Notes under the pieces: model-generated
What the model was told of the DNA's origin: nothing
The model's database searches: none
Seen by the model: only the letters and a program-made list of their open reading frames with translations
Source of the DNA: Pseudomonadota bacterium
GTDB lineage: Bacteria; Pseudomonadota; Alphaproteobacteria; Acetobacterales; Acetobacteraceae
Assembly (NCBI GenBank): GCA_021826485.1
Contig: JAKAZX010000185.1
Span: 1 to 7,704, forward strand
Reading direction: 5' to 3'
Length of the DNA stretch: 7,704 bases
Part shown: positions 6,107 through 7,704 of the stretch, piece after piece
How the letters are laid out: each line of letters begins with the position of its first letter
How positions within the stretch are numbered: position 1 is the first letter of the stretch
Position numbers and translations under genes: made by a program

Positions 6107-6997
6107 TCAGGGCAGCGCCGCCTCGGGAATTGCGGCGGCAGCCTGCACCGGTTCGATGCCGTCCAGCGTCACCGCGACGATGCGCGGCGGATTGCCCGGG
6201 CGGATGTCGGCACCGACCAGCAGATCGACCTGCCCACGCTGCGCAAGACGCAGCAAGCCGCGGGCGAGGCGCAGGCGGCGCAGATCGACCCGCGCCAGAT
6301 AGGCGATTCCGCTCGCCTCGTCCAGCACCCGCCAGGCGGCGCAGCCGCGGTCCACGCACGGGATGTCGGAATGGCGCAGCCGCAGGGGCGTCGGGTCCGG
6401 CCGCGCCGGCACCGCGCCGGCGAACAGCGTATGGACCGACACCGTCCGCGCCGGCACGTCGGCCGCAACCGGCGGGCATTGCCAGTCGGCCTCCAGGTCC
6501 AGCGTGGCGTGGCGGCCGCCGGTTTCGCGCAGATGTTGTGCCATCAGGGCGCCACCCCGCCGATCCTCCCGATAGCTGGCGGCGAGGCGGTAGGCGGGGT
6601 CGCGCATGCCGGAATGGCCGACGAAATGGCGGCCTGCCAGCACCAGTTCGATGCTGTCGTTCACCGGATCGCCGTGCGACCGCGCGCCGGTGAAATAATC
6701 ACTGAGGGCGAGGCCGATCGCCGGGCCGGGGCGGTCCAGGTCGGCGCCGGGGGCGGACTGGCCGAACACCAGCCGGTAGAACGGATAGGGCGAGGGGCGC
6801 GGATCGGGCGTGTCCGGGTCGGTCCAGGGTGCGGCGGCGGCGGAGCAGAAATGGGCGCTGTCAGCGGCGTGCGTGACGGTGATCTCGGCGGTGACGGCGC
6901 CATGGACGACCAGATGCAGCCGCACCTCCTCCGCCTGCGCGCGGGCGGTCTGCGCGGTCACGGCAAGCAGGCAGAGCACGAGGCGCCGGTTCGCCAT
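6107..6997 (-). CDS. Secreted protein of unknown function, four cysteines in mature part
   Basis: I do not recognise this 296-residue protein. Residues 1-22 look like a Sec signal peptide: two arginines, a hydrophobic core and a cut site after AQA, then EE. No lipobox is present, since C9 sits inside the hydrophobic core, so it should be a soluble periplasmic or secreted protein. The predicted mature part has four cysteines (C51, C174, C214, C219), enough for two disulfides, the last two as C-x4-C. Short alternating hydrophobic stretches such as LHLVVHGAVTAEITV (27-41) suggest a beta-rich N-terminal half. The C-terminal part (about 222-285) alternates leucine/arginine helices and strands. There is no internal membrane helix and no recognised catalytic motif. 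Codon bias and GC match the neighbours. The ATG at 6997 has only a weak AGG upstream. It lies 57 bases after the methyltransferase gene and may share its transcript. Confidence 0.75.
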   Translation of the reverse strand: MANRRLVLCLLAVTAQTARAQAEEVRLHLVVHGAVTAEITVTHAADSAHFCSAAAAPWTDPDTPDPRPSPYPFYRLVFGQSAPGADLDRPGPAIGLALSDYFTGARSHGDPVNDSIELVLAGRHFVGHSGMRDPAYRLAASYREDRRGGALMAQHLRETGGRHATLDLEADWQCPPVAADVPARTVSVHTLFAGAVPARPDPTPLRLRHSDIPCVDRGCAAWRVLDEASGIAYLARVDLRRLRLARGLLRLAQRGQVDLLVGADIRPGNPPRIVAVTLDGIEPVQAAAAIPEAALP

Positions 6998-7054
6998 GGC
7001 GATAGCCTACCGGCCGAAAGGACCGGGCGGTGATCCCGATGCCGTGAGAACGGG
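6998..7054 (-). other. 57-base gap between methyltransferase and secreted-protein genes
   Basis: No hairpin followed by a T run and no convincing promoter is visible on either strand. This makes readthrough from the methyltransferase gene into the secreted-protein gene plausible. Confidence 0.4.
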
Positions 7055-7704
7055 TTACAGGAGCTGGATCAGTTGTGCCTTGAGGTACGCACTCTCCGGC
7101 AGCAGCGGATGCACCGGATGGTCGGGGCCGGCCCCGGTGGTGGCCAGGATGCGCCCGTCCCGGCGGGCGCGGTGCAGCCCGTCGGCGACGGCGGCGGCGA
7201 ACATCTCGGCCGGCGCGTGGTGGCTGCACGAGGCAACGAACAGCAGCCCGCCCGGTGCCACCAGCGGCGCGGCCAGGCGCGCCATGCGCCCGTAGGCGCG
7301 CAGGCCCGCCGCCTGATCCTTCTTGGTTGGGGCGAAGGCCGGCGGATCGCAGATGACGATATCGAACTGCTCCCCGGCCGCGTGCAGCGCCGCCAGAACC
7401 TCGAACGCATCGCCGCGCCGCCGTTCGCTGCGGCCGGCCAGCCCGTTGCGCGCCGCCGCCGTCCCCGCCGCCTCCAGCGCCGCCGCCGAGGCATCGACCA
7501 GCACCGCCGAGGCGGCCCCGGCGGCAAGGCAGCGCAGCCCGAACGCGCCGGTGTGGCAGAACATGTCCAGCACCCGCACCCCCGCCGCCAGCGCTGCGAC
7601 GCGGTCGCGGTTCGGCCGCTGGTCGAAGAAGAAGCCGGTCTTCTGCCCCGCCAGCGGATCGACCGGGAAGGTGACGCCCCCCTCCTCCACCACCGCCGCG
7701 GCGT
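7055..7704 (-). CDS. rlmI: RlmI/RlmK-like class I SAM-dependent rRNA methyltransferase (C-terminal part, cut at window edge)
   Basis: The visible 215 residues are the Rossmann-fold methyltransferase half of a protein normally near 390-400 residues. The N-terminal PUA domain and start codon lie beyond the window. The entry motif GQKTGFFFDQRPNR leads to the SAM-binding motif I (VLDMFCHTGAFGL) and an acidic residue in VLVDAS that would hold the ribose. The catalytic-type DPPAF (CDPPAFAPTKKD) and the SCSHH segment follow, then the family ending HPLLPESAYLKAQLIQLL. RlmI and RlmK relatives methylate 23S rRNA (RlmI makes m5C). This protein belongs to that group (COG1092-like), but the exact target base is inferred by family only, so the symbol is tentative. 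The frame is open to the edge with no stop. No terminator is visible between its TAA and the next gene. Confidence 0.88.
   Translation of the reverse strand, partial: AAAVVEEGGVTFPVDPLAGQKTGFFFDQRPNRDRVAALAAGVRVLDMFCHTGAFGLRCLAAGAASAVLVDASAAALEAAGTAAARNGLAGRSERRRGDAFEVLAALHAAGEQFDIVICDPPAFAPTKKDQAAGLRAYGRMARLAAPLVAPGGLLFVASCSHHAPAEMFAAAVADGLHRARRDGRILATTGAGPDHPVHPLLPESAYLKAQLIQLL

Noticed and set aside
5949..6479. In-frame extension of the binding protein to 495 residues.
   Set aside because: It would bury the signal peptide internally, cross the terminator hairpin and overlap the secreted-protein gene in another frame. A strong ribosome binding site marks the ATG at 5948.

Overview
The window comes from a GC-rich bacterium, most likely an alphaproteobacterium. 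An Acetobacteraceae/Rhodospirillales-type genome would fit, but that placement is inferred from the high GC, the codon bias and the gene families, not from a marker gene. Seven protein genes cover almost all of the sequence. Every gap between genes is under 160 bases. No RNA gene, CRISPR array, insertion sequence, phage gene or integration scar is visible.

Left part (1-1618): a divergent pair separated by 27 bases. On the minus strand is the first half of a radical-SAM lysine 2,3-aminomutase of the EpmB type, cut by the window edge. On the plus strand is a complete epmA, the LysRS-like ligase of translation elongation factor EF-P. Together they would make (R)-beta-lysine and attach it to a conserved EF-P lysine, which helps ribosomes through polyproline stretches.

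Middle part (1624-5948, all minus strand): a four-gene operon for uptake of a sugar or sugar derivative. In order of transcription it encodes a periplasmic binding protein, a two-domain RbsA-type ATPase, an RbsC-type permease and a DgoR-like FadR/GntR repressor. The last three genes are joined by 4-base stop/start overlaps (ATGA and GTGA). The binding-protein gene is separated from the ATPase gene by 61 bases holding two perfect palindromes. One of these overlaps the ATPase ribosome binding site, and the ATPase starts at TTG. This fits a design in which the binding protein is made in large excess over the membrane complex. A 158-base leader region upstream of the operon holds a good intrinsic terminator and a weak promoter candidate. 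No catabolic enzyme lies in the window, so the substrate is unknown. The DgoR-like regulator hints at a sugar acid or related ligand.

Right part (6107-7704, minus strand): a secreted protein of unknown function with four cysteines in its predicted mature part, preceded by the C-terminal half of an RlmI/RlmK-like class I rRNA methyltransferase cut by the window edge. The two are 57 bases apart, point the same way, and may be cotranscribed, ending at the terminator near 6010-6032.

No exotic or clearly undescribed system was found. The points most worth a second look are the RNA structures around the transporter operon, the unrecognised secreted protein, and the divergent epmA/epmB starts that both lack a Shine-Dalgarno sequence.
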